This document shows positions 62,741-64,000 of a stretch of DNA of 64,000 nt, in pieces. A program made the translations under genes and the position numbers. Within the stretch, counting starts at the first letter, position 1, and each line of letters opens with the position of its first letter. The stretch lies in assembly GCA_900478215.1 (NCBI GenBank), contig LS483478.1:1116001-1180000 (forward strand), in the 5' to 3' direction. The stretch is from Salmonella enterica subsp. houtenae serovar Houten (GTDB lineage: Bacteria > Pseudomonadota > Gammaproteobacteria > Enterobacterales > Enterobacteriaceae). The notes under the pieces are model-generated. The model saw only the letters and a list, made by a program, of their open reading frames with translations. It made no database searches and was not told the origin of the DNA.

Positions 62741-63376
62741 TTGGTCAGCCACGAGCGTCGTGTCGTCTTTTTTGATTTGGATGGAACGTTACATCAACAG
62801 GATATGTTCGGCAGTTTTCTGCGTTATTTGCTGCGCCGTCAACCGTTAAATGCGCTGCTCGTACTGCCGCTGTTGCCCATTATCGGTATCGGTTTACTGG
62901 TAAAAGGGCGTGCGGCCCGCTGGCCGATGAGTCTGTTGTTGTGGGGCTGTACTTTTGGCCATAGCGAAACGCGTTTGCAGGCGCATCAGGCGGATTTTGT
63001 CCGTTGGTTTCGCGCTAACGTCACGGCGTTTCCGGTTGTACAGGAGCGTCTGACCACCTATCTATTGAGCTCTGACGCGGATATCTGGCTTATTACCGGT
63101 TCTCCGCAATCATTGGTAGAGCAAGTCTATTTTGATACGCCGTGGCTGCCGCGCGTTAACCTCATCGCCAGCCAGATGGCGCGACGGTATGGCGGCTGGG
63201 TATTGACCGTGCGCTGTCTGGGCCATGAAAAAGTCGCGCAACTGGAACGTAAAATCGGTACGCCGCTGCGTCTTTATAGCGGCTACAGCGACAGCAAACA
63301 GGATAATCCGCTGCTTTATTTTTGCCAGCATCGCTGGCGGGTGACGCCGCACGGCGAGCTGCAGCAGCTCGAATAG
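62741..63376 (+). CDS. pgpC: Phosphatidylglycerophosphatase C (YfhB)
   Basis: 211-residue HAD phosphatase that removes phosphate from PGP to make phosphatidylglycerol. VVFFDLDGTLHQQD motif I, ITGSPQ motif II, GYSDSKQDNPLL motif IV; one membrane segment near 45-65. TTG start at 62741, four bases after the PTS gene; it gives the E. coli length. Confidence 0.93.
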   Translation: MVSHERRVVFFDLDGTLHQQDMFGSFLRYLLRRQPLNALLVLPLLPIIGIGLLVKGRAARWPMSLLLWGCTFGHSETRLQAHQADFVRWFRANVTAFPVVQERLTTYLLSSDADIWLITGSPQSLVEQVYFDTPWLPRVNLIASQMARRYGGWVLTVRCLGHEKVAQLERKIGTPLRLYSGYSDSKQDNPLLYFCQHRWRVTPHGELQQLE

Positions 63377-63433
63377 TGAAAAGCATAGCGTCTGTGTATA
63401 ATGCCGCCCGCTTTCATTACCGGAGTTACCTCT

Positions 63434-63952
63434 TTGTCTGATGTCGAATTAGATCACGAATACTGGATGCGCCACGCGCTGACGCTGGCGAAACGCGCCT
63501 GGGACGAACGTGAGGTCCCGGTTGGCGCGGTATTGGTGCATAACCATCGCGTCATTGGCGAAGGCTGGAATCGGCCCATTGGCCGCCACGATCCTACTGC
63601 GCACGCTGAAATAATGGCGCTGCGTCAGGGCGGTCTGGTATTGCAGAATTACCGGTTACTGGATACCACGCTGTATGTCACGCTGGAACCCTGTGTGATG
63701 TGCGCAGGCGCTATGGTGCATAGCCGCATTGGACGCGTTGTCTTTGGCGCGCGCGATGCAAAAACCGGCGCGGCCGGATCGCTAATGGATGTGCTGCACC
63801 ATCCGGGAATGAACCACCGGGTCGACATTATTGAAGGGGTGCTGCGCGATGAATGTGCGACGCTGCTCAGTGATTTTTTCCGTATGCGTCGTCAGGAAAT
63901 TAAAGTCCTGAAGAAAGCCGCCCGCGCAGAAGGCATGGGGCCTGCCGGATAA
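63434..63952 (+). CDS. tadA: tRNA-specific adenosine deaminase TadA
   Basis: 172 residues from TTG 63434 (MSDVELDHEYWMRHAL), which follows GGAG and matches E. coli TadA; the longer ATG at 63401 is less likely. Deaminates A34 of tRNA-Arg(ACG) to inosine. HAE (about 57) and PCVMCAG zinc set present. Essential. Confidence 0.96.
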   Translation: MSDVELDHEYWMRHALTLAKRAWDEREVPVGAVLVHNHRVIGEGWNRPIGRHDPTAHAEIMALRQGGLVLQNYRLLDTTLYVTLEPCVMCAGAMVHSRIGRVVFGARDAKTGAAGSLMDVLHHPGMNHRVDIIEGVLRDECATLLSDFFRMRRQEIKVLKKAARAEGMGPAG

Positions 63953-63975
63953 GACGTTGCACGTCGCCATCCAAT
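63938..63975. repeat. REP-like unit at tadA end
   Basis: GCCTGCCGGATAAGACGTTGCACGTCGCCATCC overlaps the tadA stop and has the REP core GCCGGATAAG with an inverted GACGTTGCACGTC stem. The window ends shortly after. Confidence 0.6.
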
Positions 63976-64000
63976 AAGACCACCGCGCTATTTTTCTTCT

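Overview
The window is an enterobacterial chromosome segment, almost certainly Salmonella enterica. The flanks carry the core order rpoE-rseA-rseB-rseC // lepA-lepB-rnc-era-recO-pdxJ-acpS-yfhL-yfhH-(murQ-PTS)-pgpC(yfhB)-tadA. A Gifsy-1-like lambdoid prophage is inserted in the 5' end of lepA, and a PagK-family gene lies near its right end. Species assignment rests on recognised protein sequences and gene order; no database search was run.

Layout. 1-3225: the sigma-E operon and lepA upstream region. 3226-3273: the original lepA start, cut off after 15 codons at attL. 3253-52582: a prophage of about 49 kb. It reads as integrase, xis and a leftward early operon (DUF4060, recT, recE, small genes); an immunity region (short repressor, Cro, matching operators OL and OR); replication (YdaT-like, DUF1376 helicase-loader-like, P, DUF977); a cargo block (membrane diguanylate cyclase, secreted alkylsulfatase, hok-type relic); a nin-like region with antiterminator; a late leader with tRNA-Arg(UCU); lysis genes; a cos-like site; lambda-type head and tail genes (Nu1, A, W, B, C/Nu3, D, E, FI, FII, Z, U, V, G/T, H, M, L, K, I, J); Stf/Tfa; and a right-end moron region on the minus strand. 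52545-64000: lepA with a phage-supplied first 13 codons, then the core genes to tadA.

How it works together. The early operon from PL supplies RecET recombination and excision. The repressor has an HTH domain but no LexA-type protease domain, so induction probably needs an antirepressor, as in Gifsy phages. Late genes follow the Q-like antiterminator. The capsid protease gene has an in-frame TAG seven codons after its catalytic lysine, so the phage may be defective or need readthrough; the scaffold has its own strong ribosome binding site.

Cargo likely to affect the host: a GGEEF diguanylate cyclase divergent from a periplasmic alkylsulfatase; a minus-strand cassette with two AriR/YmgB-like small proteins, an NlpE-C-like lipoprotein split by TAG, an unlisted 37-residue membrane peptide and a GST-family protein; a PagK-family secreted protein; and a periplasmic PheC (cyclohexadienyl dehydratase)-like protein. 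Fragments of two other tail-fibre assembly genes between these morons show that the region grew by repeated recombination at tail-fibre ends. I saw no gogB-like or sarA/steE-like reading frame, which are known Gifsy-1 cargo in LT2.
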